Assembly: GCA_965200535.1 (NCBI GenBank)
Contig: CBDAUF010000001.1
Span: 930,001-994,000 of the forward strand
Direction: 5' to 3'
Length of the DNA stretch: 64,000 bases
Source: MPNO01 sp965200535
Lineage (GTDB): Bacteria > Pseudomonadota > Alphaproteobacteria > MPNO01
Shown: positions 15,995 through 24,555 of the stretch, piece by piece
Layout: each line of letters begins with the position of its first letter
How positions within the stretch are numbered: position 1 is the stretch's first letter
Translations under genes and position numbers: made by a program
Notes under the pieces: model-generated
Told to the model about the DNA's origin: nothing
The model's database searches: none
Seen by the model: only the letters and a program-made list of their open reading frames with translations

Positions 15995-16780
15995 TCAGGT
16001 CCGGGCGAGGAAGGATGCGATCGCGCCCGCCACCGCGTCGGGCCGGTCGAACTCCGCCATGTGGCCCGCGCCCGGTATCGCCTCCACCGTCACCGGACCC
16101 GCAATCGTCTCCGCCATACGGTCGGCATAGGATTTCGGTATCACCCGGTCGTCCTCGCCCCTGAGCAACAGGGTCGGGCAGACGATGCGGCCCAGTCTCG
16201 TCGCGAGGCGCGTGTCGCCGAGCGGCCAGAGAAGACGCGCCGCCGCGTTCACGGCGCGCTGCATGGCGATGTCCCATTCGAGCGTCTCGCCCCCGTCGGC
16301 GGCGGCGGTGTAGGCGTCGAGATCTTCCGGCCGGTTCGACAGGAGAGGCGAGCGCGCATCGGGCCGTTGCGCGAACAGGTCGGCGGCGGGCTCGGCTTCA
16401 TCGAACAGGCCGAACGGCGAAATCAGCACCAGCCGGCCGACCGATTCCGGCCAGACCGCCGCGATGTCGGCGGCGAGCGCGCCGCCGGTCGATGCGCCGA
16501 CCAGCACGCCGCCCCCGGCATCGGCCGCCCGGTGTGCATCGCGCGCCGCCAACAGCCAGTCGACATGCTCGTCGAGCCGGTCGGTCGACTGCCCGCCCGA
16601 CGTGCCGGGCAACGCCGGAACGGCAACGCGGTGCGTCTCCGCCAGACGGTCCAGTACCGGCAGCCAGCGGGGCAGCCCGAAGAGCCCGGCGAAGAAGCAG
16701 ATCGCCGGACCCGTTCCCTTCTCCCGCACGCGCAGCTCCCCGCCGGGCGCCGCAGCCGTCCGTTCGGAGAAACCAGTCAT
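15995..16780 (-). CDS. Alpha/beta hydrolase
   Basis: 261 aa from ATG 16780, which overlaps the stop of the luciferase-like gene upstream (ATGA). The nucleophile elbow is VGASTGG (Ser between two Gly), the acid is in LLRGEDDRVIP, and the catalytic His is in IPGAGHMAEFDRP. This is the usual layout of a soluble esterase or C-C hydrolase of aromatic degradation. The coupling suggests it acts on the product of the flavin monooxygenase. Confidence 0.87.
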   Translation of the reverse strand: MTGFSERTAAAPGGELRVREKGTGPAICFFAGLFGLPRWLPVLDRLAETHRVAVPALPGTSGGQSTDRLDEHVDWLLAARDAHRAADAGGGVLVGASTGGALAADIAAVWPESVGRLVLISPFGLFDEAEPAADLFAQRPDARSPLLSNRPEDLDAYTAAADGGETLEWDIAMQRAVNAAARLLWPLGDTRLATRLGRIVCPTLLLRGEDDRVIPKSYADRMAETIAGPVTVEAIPGAGHMAEFDRPDAVAGAIASFLART

Positions 16781-18024
16781 ACGGCAACCGGCTCCGGCAC
16801 CGCGCGACTCTGGCTCGGCATCGGATTGGGCCACCACAGGTCTTCCCATTCGTCGTCGAACAGGTCGCGGATCTGGGGCAACACCCGTTCGGCGAACAGA
16901 CGGGTGTTATGCCGCGTGAGATCCTTCGACATGTTGCCGAAATGCAGCAACAGCATCAGATGACCGACATTGAGGGCCGTCGCCACTTCGCGGAGTTGGT
17001 CGGCGACCTCGTCCGGGCTGCCGACGATCACATGGCCCTGCTCGAGAATATTGTCCATCTCCGCGTTGACCGGCCGCGCGGCGATCGCCTGGTCTGCCGC
17101 CTTGGCGACCTGCGAAGTGATGCGGGACCGGATCGTTGCCTCCGACACATAGCCCGGCGGCCGCGCGAACTTGGGATCGAGATGGAGGCAGCGGTCGTAG
17201 AAGTAGCTTGCCGGCTCGGCATACAGGTCGATGGCCTCCGCGCGCGTCTCGGCGACGCCGACCGCCTGTAGGAATCCCGCCTGATAGGGGTTTGGCTCCG
17301 CCCCCATCGCCTTCATCTCCTCCCAGAACCCCTTCATGACGCCGAGCCCGGCCTTGTATCCCCAGTACGACAGATAGGCGTAGACGAAGTCGTTCTCGCG
17401 GCACATGCGCCAGGTCTCGACCGAACCCGAGCCCGGCACCCACACCGGCGGCCGCGGTTTCTGGATCGGCCGCGGCCACGGGTTGACGTAACGGAACTGG
17501 TTGAAGCGTCCGTTGTAGGCGAAGGGCTTCTCCTCGCGCCAGGCGCGGGTGATCAGGTCGATCGCCTCGTAATAGCGCGGCCGGAGGAGCCCCGGATTCT
17601 GGCTGTAGGCGTAGCAGGTGTCCATCGGCGTCCCGACCGGGAATCCGGCGATCAGCCGCCCGCCCGAAATGCAGTCGACCATCGCGAATTCCTCGGCGAC
17701 CCGGATCGGCGGGTCGTAGAGTGCGACGGAACTCCCCATCACGCAGATCGCCGCCTCGCGCGTACGTCGCGCCAGGCTGGACGCGATGAGGTTGGGCGAG
17801 GGCATCAGGCCGTAGCCGTTGGAGTGATGTTCGTTGACGCAGATCCCGTCGAACCCCTGATCGGCGGCGAACTCCAACTCATCCATGAAGTCGTTGTACA
17901 TGACGTGGGCGCGCTCGGGATCGAACAGTGTGGGGTCGATCTCGACCCACACGCCAGGGTGCTGTTCCTTGAAATCCTCCGGCAGCTCCGTATAGGGCAT
18001 GAGATGGAACCACAGCACCTTCAT
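16777..18024 (-). CDS. LLM-class flavin-dependent monooxygenase
   Basis: 415 aa luciferase-like TIM barrel. Family marks are the N-terminal FHLMPYTELP, FDGICVNEHHSNGYG around residue 57, and VGSPDEVADQLREV near the C-terminus. It would use reduced FMN supplied by a separate reductase to oxygenate an organic substrate. It starts 3 nt after the DUF3891 gene and overlaps the alpha/beta hydrolase, making a tight three-gene operon. Substrate unknown. Confidence 0.88.
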   Translation of the reverse strand: MKVLWFHLMPYTELPEDFKEQHPGVWVEIDPTLFDPERAHVMYNDFMDELEFAADQGFDGICVNEHHSNGYGLMPSPNLIASSLARRTREAAICVMGSSVALYDPPIRVAEEFAMVDCISGGRLIAGFPVGTPMDTCYAYSQNPGLLRPRYYEAIDLITRAWREEKPFAYNGRFNQFRYVNPWPRPIQKPRPPVWVPGSGSVETWRMCRENDFVYAYLSYWGYKAGLGVMKGFWEEMKAMGAEPNPYQAGFLQAVGVAETRAEAIDLYAEPASYFYDRCLHLDPKFARPPGYVSEATIRSRITSQVAKAADQAIAARPVNAEMDNILEQGHVIVGSPDEVADQLREVATALNVGHLMLLLHFGNMSKDLTRHNTRLFAERVLPQIRDLFDDEWEDLWWPNPMPSQSRAVPEPVAV

Positions 18025-18027
18025 CGG

Positions 18028-18870
18028 TCAGCCTTTCACGAGGGTGTAGATCTGGCGTTCGGTCGGCCGGTCGGCCAGCGCCGCAGCGAGATCGACCGGC
18101 GCCTCGCCGCTGCGATAGGGGAAAAGGTACCGCCCGCTGCACACGGCTTCCACCCGGTCTCCGGCGAAGGGAAACGGATCCAGCGCGTAGACCCCGCCGC
18201 CGACGGGGGTCAGCGTTACCGACGCATCGGTCTCCGCATCGCGCGGCACATGGACATAGGTTTCGATCCCGCGGTCGGACTCGTGGCGCAGATTGAAATA
18301 GAGCGCCAGGGTATCGAAGAACTGAAGCAGCTTGTAATTCTGCACGAGTCGGGTTTCCTCGACCCACGGTGCGGTCACCGGATCCGCCGCCAGCGCCGCC
18401 CTGATCTGCTGCTGGCGCGCGATTTCCCCGGCGAGCATTTCGTCGACCTCCGCGCGGTCGTCGTCAGCGACCGGGATCGAGGTCGATCCGCCGGGGCGGA
18501 CGCGGAATTCGGAAAACCCGTAGCGTCCGTGATACAGCCCCCAGGAATGCATCGAGGCCAACAGGCCGCAATAGGGGTGGTGGGCCTCGTTGACATCGGC
18601 CGACCGGCGGCCCGTATCGGTGCCGCCCGGCACCGGCGCTGTCCCGATCCCGCAGGGCAGCCCGGTTCTCTCGTCGAGTACCGGGTTGCGGTCGAACGCG
18701 TCCCAGCCGTAGTCGTGGTGGCTGACCGCGTGGACCATCTCTTCGTAGGGTTCGCAGCGTTCGAACCCGCCATTGCCGAAGGCGCGCACAAACTGGCCGC
18801 AGAGAGCGTTGTGCTCCCGCATCGAGCAGAGGAAGTGCGGTTCGCCCGGCGGTGCGGTCTGGATCATCAT
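18028..18870 (-). CDS. DUF3891 family protein
   Basis: 280 aa. The DUF3891 signature is HAVSHHDYGWDAFDRNP near residue 49, an HD-domain-like histidine/aspartate cluster, with a distal HHPYCGLLASMHSWGLY. Such proteins are predicted metal-dependent hydrolases with no established reaction. It begins the operon with the flavin monooxygenase and hydrolase. The gap of 106 nt to the acyl-CoA dehydrogenase shows no obvious promoter motif beyond an AT-containing TTTAACCGG segment. Confidence 0.8.
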   Translation of the reverse strand: MMIQTAPPGEPHFLCSMREHNALCGQFVRAFGNGGFERCEPYEEMVHAVSHHDYGWDAFDRNPVLDERTGLPCGIGTAPVPGGTDTGRRSADVNEAHHPYCGLLASMHSWGLYHGRYGFSEFRVRPGGSTSIPVADDDRAEVDEMLAGEIARQQQIRAALAADPVTAPWVEETRLVQNYKLLQFFDTLALYFNLRHESDRGIETYVHVPRDAETDASVTLTPVGGGVYALDPFPFAGDRVEAVCSGRYLFPYRSGEAPVDLAAALADRPTERQIYTLVKG

Positions 18871-18976
18871 CGCTTCGTCTCCCCGGATTGCGATGGCAAC
18901 CGGCCGATTTAACCGGAAAAGGCACCCTGCGGCATCCCGTGACGGACCGCGGGAGATTTGCCTCTTGCGCCGCCGC

Positions 18977-20053
18977 TCAGAGCGTCGCCTCGGCGTAACG
19001 CCCGCGCTGGGCGCTGGCGTTGCCGAGCCAGGCCGAGAGGGTCATCGCACGCTTGAGGTAGAGACCCGCATCGTGTTCGTCAGTGAAACCGATCGCCCCG
19101 TGCATCTGGATCGCCGACTTGGCGACCCACAGGGCCGAGGCCGAGGCATGGGCTTTCAGGGCGGCCGCCATCGCCGGTCTGATATCGCCGTCTCCTTTCG
19201 CGACCTGAAACAGGAGCGACCGGGTGCCGACGATCCGTGTGAAGTCGTCCACCGCACGGTGCTGCAAGGCCTGGAAGGCGCCGAGCGGACGGCCGAACTG
19301 CTCCCGCGTCTTCAGATAGTCGAGCGTCGTCTCGAGCGCTGTGTCCATCACCCCGAGAAGTTCGGCCGAGGCAAGAACCAGCAAGCCGTCGCGAAGCGCC
19401 TCGGGGCGGGCGAAACCGCCGTTCTCGGACGCGGCCACCGCGCGGGCGGCGACGCGGTCGAAAGAGGCATCGGCGAATGACGTTCCATCCACCGCGCGCC
19501 GCGGCGCGATGCGGAGACCCGGCGCGGCTCTGTCGACGAAGGCAAGGATCGGTCCTGCGGCGCCCGAAGCGGCGACCAGAAACCCGTCCGCCGCGGCCCC
19601 GCCGGCAATGCCGGGACAGGCGCCTTGCAGGACGATCGCGCCGTTCCCGTCGGGTACGGCGCGGACGCCGCCGCCCGTCCCGCTGCCATCGACCGCGGGC
19701 GCAACGAGAACATCGCCCGCGAGAACCCCGGGGAAGAGCGCCTCGACCCCGTCGCACCCGGCGAGGGCGGCAGCAGCCATGATCGATGCGCCGAGGGGTT
19801 CGGGGGCAAGCGTCCGGCCGGCCTGCTCGACCAGCAATGCGGCCTCGGTCATGCCGAGACCGAGGCCGCCGCGGCTCTCCGGCACGAGGACGCCGAGCCA
19901 GCCTTGCGCGGCCATTGTTCGCAGCACGCCGCGGTCCGGCCCGGTCCCGGTTCCGCGCAGACGCCGCAGGCGGCCCGTCCCTCCCGCATCGGCCAGCAAG
20001 CGGCGCGCGCTTTCCTGCAACAGCCGACTCTGTTCGGAAAGAAGAAGGTCCAT
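18977..20053 (-). CDS. Acyl-CoA dehydrogenase family protein
   Basis: 358 aa. N-terminal helical part with GGTGRLRRLRGTG, a middle GLGLGMTEAALLVEQ, and a C-terminal domain with EQFGRPLGAFQALQH and HGAIGFTDEHDAGLYLKRA, all standard for this flavoprotein fold. The usual catalytic Glu region is not obvious, and the protein is at the short end for the family, so it may form a heteromeric enzyme with an absent partner (as FadE26/27-type pairs do). It lies 26 nt downstream of tRNA-Met. Confidence 0.85.
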   Translation of the reverse strand: MDLLLSEQSRLLQESARRLLADAGGTGRLRRLRGTGTGPDRGVLRTMAAQGWLGVLVPESRGGLGLGMTEAALLVEQAGRTLAPEPLGASIMAAAALAGCDGVEALFPGVLAGDVLVAPAVDGSGTGGGVRAVPDGNGAIVLQGACPGIAGGAAADGFLVAASGAAGPILAFVDRAAPGLRIAPRRAVDGTSFADASFDRVAARAVAASENGGFARPEALRDGLLVLASAELLGVMDTALETTLDYLKTREQFGRPLGAFQALQHRAVDDFTRIVGTRSLLFQVAKGDGDIRPAMAAALKAHASASALWVAKSAIQMHGAIGFTDEHDAGLYLKRAMTLSAWLGNASAQRGRYAEATL

Positions 20054-20079
20054 CTACGCGGGAGGACTGCGGGAATGCA

Positions 20080-20155
20080 TGGTAGCGGAGGCCGGACTCG
20101 AACCAGCGACCCACGGATTATGATTCCGCTGCTCTACCAACTGAGCTACTCCGCC
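20080..20155 (-). tRNA. tRNA-Met (CAT anticodon), elongator type
   Basis: 76 nt including an encoded CCA. The acceptor stem GGCGGAG pairs with CTCCGCT (with a G1-U72 wobble), the D arm contains AGCTCAGTTGGTAGAGC, the anticodon stem GCGGA/TCCGT encloses loop ATCATAA with anticodon CAT, and the T arm has GGTTCGAGTCC. The paired 1-72 position argues against an initiator tRNA. tRNA-Ile2 (lysidine) is the alternative, but the arm sequences fit elongator Met better. It lies 16 nt downstream of mnmA on the same strand. Confidence 0.93.
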
Positions 20156-20171
20156 ACCGGACGGGGAGCCT

Positions 20172-21341
20172 TTACGACCGCCCCCCGTCGGTGTCAAGGA
20201 CGATGGGGTTTCGGGACGGTCTTGAGCCGTCCGGGGCGGGGCAGATCCAGCCGCCGCCGAGCACCCGGTCGCCGTCGTATAGAACGCAGGCCTGGCCCGG
20301 GGCGACGCCGTATTCGGGCGCATCGAGCACCACCGTCGCGGCCCCGTTGCCGGCGGGATGCAGGACCGCGCCCGCCGGCGGGCGCATCGAGCGGATCTTT
20401 GCCTGCACCGGAACCGGACCGGCCGGCGGGCTGGCGCCGGCGAGCCAGTTCAAGCGGTCCAAGGCAATCCCGGTGCGCGCCAGCGCAGCCCGGCGGCCGA
20501 CGACGACGCGCCGGGTTTCGGGTTCGGTGCGGACCACGTACAACGGTTCCCCGGCGCCGCCGACCGCGAGGCCGCGGCGCTGCCCGACGGTGAAGTTGAC
20601 GATGCCGTCATGATCGCCCAGCCGTTTTCCGGCGAGATCGACGATTTCGCCCGGTTCGGCCGCGCCCGGGCGGAGACGTTCGACGACGCGGGCATAGCCG
20701 CCCTTTCCGGACACGAAACAGATGTCCTGGCTGTCCGGCTTGGCGGCCACCGGCAGGGCGCGCAAGACGGCTTCCCTGCGCACCGCGTCCTTGCTCATCC
20801 CGCCGAGCGGAAAGCGCAGGTAACCCAACTGGTCCCGCGTGGTCGCGAAAAGGAAGTAGCTCTGGTCGCGGCCGCGGTCCGCGGCGCGGTGCAGTTCGGG
20901 TCCGTCCGGTCCGGCCAGACGGCGCACATAGTGACCGGTCGCAAGCGCATCCGCCCCGAGATCCCGCGCGAAACCCAACAGGTCCCGGAACTTGACGGTC
21001 TGGTTGCACGCCACGCAGGGTATCGGTGTCTCGCCCGCGACATAGGAGTCGGCGAACGGCCCGATCACGCCCTCGCGGAACCGGTTCCGGTAATCGAGGA
21101 CGTAATGCGGTATGCCGATGGCCTCGGCGACGCGGCGGGCGTCGTAGATGTCCTGGCCGGCGCAGCACGCTCCCTTGCGCGCCGTCTCCGTCCCGTCCCC
21201 GTAGAGCTGCAGCGTAACCCCGACCGCCCGGTAGCCGGCCTCGGCGACGAGCGCGGCGGCCACCGCGCTGTCGACGCCGCCCGACATGGCGATCACCACG
21301 GTGGTTTCGGCGCGCGGCTTGTCGATATCCAGCGAGAGCAT
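20172..21341 (-). CDS. mnmA: tRNA-specific 2-thiouridylase MnmA
   Basis: 389 aa. PP-loop MSGGVDSAVAA at residue 19 binds ATP; catalytic cysteines are in IPCVACNQTVKF and DSQDICFVSGKG; the GRDQSYFLF motif follows. It thiolates U34 of Lys, Glu and Gln tRNAs using sulfur relayed from a cysteine desulfurase, a plausible candidate for which lies two genes upstream (21694-22806). It starts 9 nt after the ferredoxin stop. Confidence 0.95.
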   Translation of the reverse strand: MLSLDIDKPRAETTVVIAMSGGVDSAVAAALVAEAGYRAVGVTLQLYGDGTETARKGACCAGQDIYDARRVAEAIGIPHYVLDYRNRFREGVIGPFADSYVAGETPIPCVACNQTVKFRDLLGFARDLGADALATGHYVRRLAGPDGPELHRAADRGRDQSYFLFATTRDQLGYLRFPLGGMSKDAVRREAVLRALPVAAKPDSQDICFVSGKGGYARVVERLRPGAAEPGEIVDLAGKRLGDHDGIVNFTVGQRRGLAVGGAGEPLYVVRTEPETRRVVVGRRAALARTGIALDRLNWLAGASPPAGPVPVQAKIRSMRPPAGAVLHPAGNGAATVVLDAPEYGVAPGQACVLYDGDRVLGGGWICPAPDGSRPSRNPIVLDTDGGRS

Positions 21342-21350
21342 GGCGGCGGG

Positions 21351-21683
21351 TCAGTCGTCCATATGGTTCACGGTCTCGGACGGCAGGACGAATTCGATCC
21401 CGTCGAGCGCATCGGTGACGACAATCTGGCAGCCGAGGCGCGAACGCGGTGTCACCCCCCACGCCAGATCGAGCATGTCTTCCTCATCGCCGCTCGACGG
21501 CGGGAGCCGGCCATAATCCGCCTCGCTCAGAATCACGTGGCAGGTCGAGCACGCCATGGAGCCTTCGCAGGCTCCTTCGACATCGATCCCGTTGGCCCAG
21601 GCGATGTCGAGCACCGACTGGCCGGGCTCGACATCGATCTCGCGCCGGCCTCCGTCGACCGATACGAACGCAACGCGCGGCAT
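21351..21683 (-). CDS. [2Fe-2S] ferredoxin (adrenodoxin/Isc type)
   Basis: 110 aa from ATG 21683. Cluster ligands follow C-x5-C-x2-C in CEGSMACSTC, with the fourth Cys in SRLGCQI. An acidic stretch EADYGRLPPSSGDEEDMLD fits an electron-transfer interface. Isc-type ferredoxins donate electrons for Fe-S assembly. It is placed between the cysteine desulfurase (10 nt gap) and mnmA (9 nt), supporting a sulfur-handling operon. Confidence 0.93.
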   Translation of the reverse strand: MPRVAFVSVDGGRREIDVEPGQSVLDIAWANGIDVEGACEGSMACSTCHVILSEADYGRLPPSSGDEEDMLDLAWGVTPRSRLGCQIVVTDALDGIEFVLPSETVNHMDD

Positions 21684-21693
21684 CGAGGGTTCG

Positions 21694-22806
21694 CTACGCC
21701 GCGCGCCGGGCGGCGCGGTCGCGGATTCTGCCCCACGCGGCGACAAAACGGTCGATCTCGGCCGCCGTGGTCTGCCACCCGAGGCTGACCCGCAGCGCGC
21801 ACATCGACACCGTCTCCGGCACGCCCATCGCAGCCAGCACATGGGGTGCCTGGACCCTGCCGGACGAACACGCCGATCCGGCGCTGACGGCAATGCCATC
21901 GAGATCCATGGCGATCACCTGGGCCGCACTCTCGCAGCCGGGCATGGCGATCATCGAGGTATTGGGGAGGCGTTCGGCGTCCGCACCGACGATCGTTGCC
22001 TCGGGGTCGAGCCCGCGGATCGCTGTCTCCATGCGCTCGCGCAAGCCTGCCAGCGCGGCGAAGCAGTTCATCTTCCCGGCCGCGACCGCGGCGGCGCGGC
22101 CGAAACCGGCGATCCCGGCGACGTTCTCGGTGCCGGCGCGGCGCCCCCGTTCCTGACCGCCGCCGCGGATCAGGCGCTCCACCCCGTGCGGGCCGCGCAG
22201 AACCAGCGCGCCGACGCCCTGGGGTCCGCCCATCTTGTGCGCGGAGACCGCGTAGCTGTCGGCCCCCAGCACCTCCGCATCGACCGGAATCCGGCCTGCC
22301 GCCTGGATGGCGTCGCAATGGACGCGCGCACCGTACCTGCGGGCGATCGAACCGACCTCGGCGACCGGCTGAATGACGCCGGTCTCGTTGTTGGCGAGCA
22401 TGACCGCCACGAGGGCAGGTCGCGCATCGGCCGCGAGCGCCCGCTCCAGCGCCGCCAGGTCGATGACGCCGGACCGCGAGACCGGCAGGCGCTCGGCCTC
22501 CTCTTCGGCGGCGAGGACGGATTCGTGCTCAATCGCGGAGACCAGAACGCGCTTCGCATCGGCGCAGCGGATTGCCTGGTTGTTGGCCTCGGTGCCGCTG
22601 CCGGTGAAGACGACGGCGGCGGGGTCGGCGCCGACCAGACGGGCGAGTTCCTCGCGCGCATCCTCGACCCGCGCCCGCGCCGCGCGCCCCGGTGCATGGA
22701 TCGAAGAGGCGTTGGCGCCCGCCCGCATGGCTTCGGATACGGCGTCCGCTGCCTCCGGCCAGACCGGTGCACTGGCGTTGTAGTCGAGATAGACCCTGGC
22801 GTTCAT
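21694..22806 (-). CDS. Cysteine desulfurase (NifS/IscS family)
   Basis: 370 aa class V PLP enzyme. VYLDYNASAPV at the N-terminus, PLP lysine in SAHKMGGPQG, RRAGTEN, and the mobile catalytic cysteine in SAGSACSSG with the short insertion typical of group I enzymes. It releases sulfur from cysteine as a persulfide. The operon with ferredoxin and mnmA suggests supply to tRNA thiolation and Fe-S clusters. It is shorter than typical IscS (about 400 aa). No iscU or iscR is beside it. Confidence 0.93.
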   Translation of the reverse strand: MNARVYLDYNASAPVWPEAADAVSEAMRAGANASSIHAPGRAARARVEDAREELARLVGADPAAVVFTGSGTEANNQAIRCADAKRVLVSAIEHESVLAAEEEAERLPVSRSGVIDLAALERALAADARPALVAVMLANNETGVIQPVAEVGSIARRYGARVHCDAIQAAGRIPVDAEVLGADSYAVSAHKMGGPQGVGALVLRGPHGVERLIRGGGQERGRRAGTENVAGIAGFGRAAAVAAGKMNCFAALAGLRERMETAIRGLDPEATIVGADAERLPNTSMIAMPGCESAAQVIAMDLDGIAVSAGSACSSGRVQAPHVLAAMGVPETVSMCALRVSLGWQTTAAEIDRFVAAWGRIRDRAARRAA

Positions 22807-23016
22807 GGCTCGTCCTCCGCACCGGCGCCCGTTCCGTCCCGGCGACGGTCTTGAAGGGCGATCCCACCATTGTGATATAAACGCTGTCGTTCTCTTGCGG
22901 ACGCCGCAATCGCCGACTGCGCGGCAACCCTAGCCGCGCGCGGCGTCCTGTCAACCATTGGCAAAACCGGTGCCGGCGTGACCGGGCGGTGTCGAGCGGA
23001 GAAGGAATTTCCGGCC

Positions 23017-23673
23017 ATGCCCGAAGTCATATTCAACGGCCCCGAAGGACGCCTCGAGGGCCGCTACCATCACAGCAAGACGTCCAACCCGCCGATCGCG
23101 ATCCTGCTGCATCCGCATCCGCTGCATGGCGGGACGATGAACAACCGGGTGGTGTTCCAGGCGTTCCAGACGTTCACCGCGCGGGGGTTTTCGGCGCTGC
23201 GGTTCAACTATCGCGGGGTCGGCCGCTCGCGCGGCGTCTACGACGACGGGGTGGGCGAACTCAGCGACGCGGCGGCGGCTCTCGACTGGCTGCAGTCGGG
23301 CAATCCCGATGCGCCGGAGTGCTGGATCTGCGGCTTTTCGTTCGGGGCCTGGATCGGCATGCAGTTGCTGATGCGAAGGCCCGAGATCACCGGCTTCGTC
23401 TCCATCGCGCCGCCGGCCAGCATCTACGACTTCACGTTCCTCGCCCCGTGTCCGTGCTCCGGCCTGTTCCTGCACGGAGATTCCGATCAACTGGTCCCGA
23501 ACGACTCGGTCGCCAAGCTCGCCGAGCACTTATCCAACCAGCGCGGCGTCACCATCGACTATCGGGTCATCAAGGGCGCCGATCACTTCTTCAACGACCA
23601 TCTCGACGTGCTGGGCGCACATGTCGACGACTATCTCGAAGAAAAACTCGTGCGCTCCGACGGCGACGGCTGA
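23017..23673 (+). CDS. Alpha/beta hydrolase (YsgA/CocE-like small form)
   Basis: 218 aa from ATG 23017 with an AAGGAA SD. The segment AILLHPHPLHGGTMNN is characteristic of a proteobacterial hydrolase group often found beside cysteine desulfurases. The elbow is CGFSFGAW (Ser nucleophile), the acid is in FLHGDSDQLVP, and the His is in VIKGADHFFNDH. It is divergent from the desulfurase across a 210-nt gap that must hold both promoters. Function unknown, probably a carboxylester or thioester hydrolase. Confidence 0.87.
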   Translation: MPEVIFNGPEGRLEGRYHHSKTSNPPIAILLHPHPLHGGTMNNRVVFQAFQTFTARGFSALRFNYRGVGRSRGVYDDGVGELSDAAAALDWLQSGNPDAPECWICGFSFGAWIGMQLLMRRPEITGFVSIAPPASIYDFTFLAPCPCSGLFLHGDSDQLVPNDSVAKLAEHLSNQRGVTIDYRVIKGADHFFNDHLDVLGAHVDDYLEEKLVRSDGDG

Positions 23674-23706
23674 CAGGCTGCCGAAGACCCCGCCGGCTGC
23701 GATCGG

Positions 23707-24373
23707 TCTGGCGGGTGCGCGCAGGCGCACTTTCATGCCGTCGGCCAGCGCGGCAGCCCTTTCATCGTACGCCACGTCCGTCTCCCCCTCCGCAGGAATG
23801 CCCTGGACGGAAAATTCTGGAGTTGGCCGCCGTAAGCCGGATGGGGGATCGGGGTCTGCCGTTTTGCGGCCGGCACCGTCCGGCCGGTTGCGTGCCCCGG
23901 CGGAACCGAAAGCCTGAGAATCATCGATTCCGCGCGTTCGCCGCGGGCCGGCGGACGGCCGCGCCCGTCTTTCAGATGACAGCGTTGGCACGATCTTGCG
24001 TTGAACAGCGGTCCCAGCCCGTCCGATGACCGGGTAGAGGCGGGCGCCGATACCCAGACCTTGCGAAAAATGCCGTCGCCGACCCGGAAATCGAGTTGGC
24101 GTGCAAAGCCATGTTGGCGGACGGGTGTGAGAACGAATCCCGGCTCACCTCCTCGAACACCGTCGCCGCACCGCCCGGGCGCCGTTCATACCGTTCGGCC
24201 TTCGAAAAATCGCTTGCAGGCTCGACAGCGGCGGCGATACGCGCCTGCTCCGAGAGGGGCTCGGCAGCGAGCGAAACCGAGCTCGACAGCGGCACGATCA
24301 CGGCTCCGACAAGCGCCGACGCCGTCGCCTTTGTCAGCCGACCGGCCAGGACCTGTGTTGTCTGGACAGGCAT
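23707..24373 (-). pseudogene. Di-heme oxidoreductase (DUF1111) remnant, two frameshifts and lost 3' end
   Basis: Reading from ATG 24373, the first frame gives a signal-peptide-like start and ends RDSFSHPSANM, the family's N-terminal block. The reading then moves frame near 24100 to QLDFRVGDGIFRKVWVSAP, DGLGPLFNARSCQRCHLK (the c-type heme motif C-x2-C-H) and HPAYGGQLQNF. A second shift at an A4 run near 23813 restores SVQGIPAEG and ADGMKVRLRAP. Homology stops near 23707, before the second heme and the C-terminal half. These proteins accompany imelysins in iron-repressed operons, and the iron boxes at 24427-24467 lie just upstream. The relic cannot make a working protein. Confidence 0.8.
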
Positions 24374-24426
24374 GCGCTTTGCCTCTCTCCCTTTCTGCCA
24401 GCCTAGGTCGGAAGAAATTATTTGAC

Positions 24427-24439
24427 AATGATTATCATT
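24427..24439. promoter_or_regulatory. Fur-type iron box
   Basis: AATGATTATCATT is a perfect 13-nt palindrome and matches the inner part of the classical Fur consensus. Extending it to ATCATTCGCAT gives the same core (reverse orientation) as the operator at 298-330. It lies between the divergent di-heme remnant (start 24373) and the imelysin-like gene (start 24556), 54 and 117 nt from their starts. Confidence 0.75.
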
Positions 24440-24448
24440 CGCATCGAT

Positions 24449-24467
24449 AATGCGTTTCATTCGCATT
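24449..24467. promoter_or_regulatory. Second iron-box-like palindrome
   Basis: AATGCG (24449-24454) and CGCATT (24462-24467) are perfect arms around a 7-nt spacer TTTCATT. It is adjacent to the Fur-type box and shares the ATTCGCATT half-site found in both other iron boxes, so it probably extends the same operator. Confidence 0.55.
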
Positions 24468-24555
24468 TATGGGCGTGCGCGGGCCGCCAAATCGGCCGCG
24501 CACGAAGGAGGGGTGCACGGATGGGTCGTACACCCGACGGCAATAGGGGTAAGCG

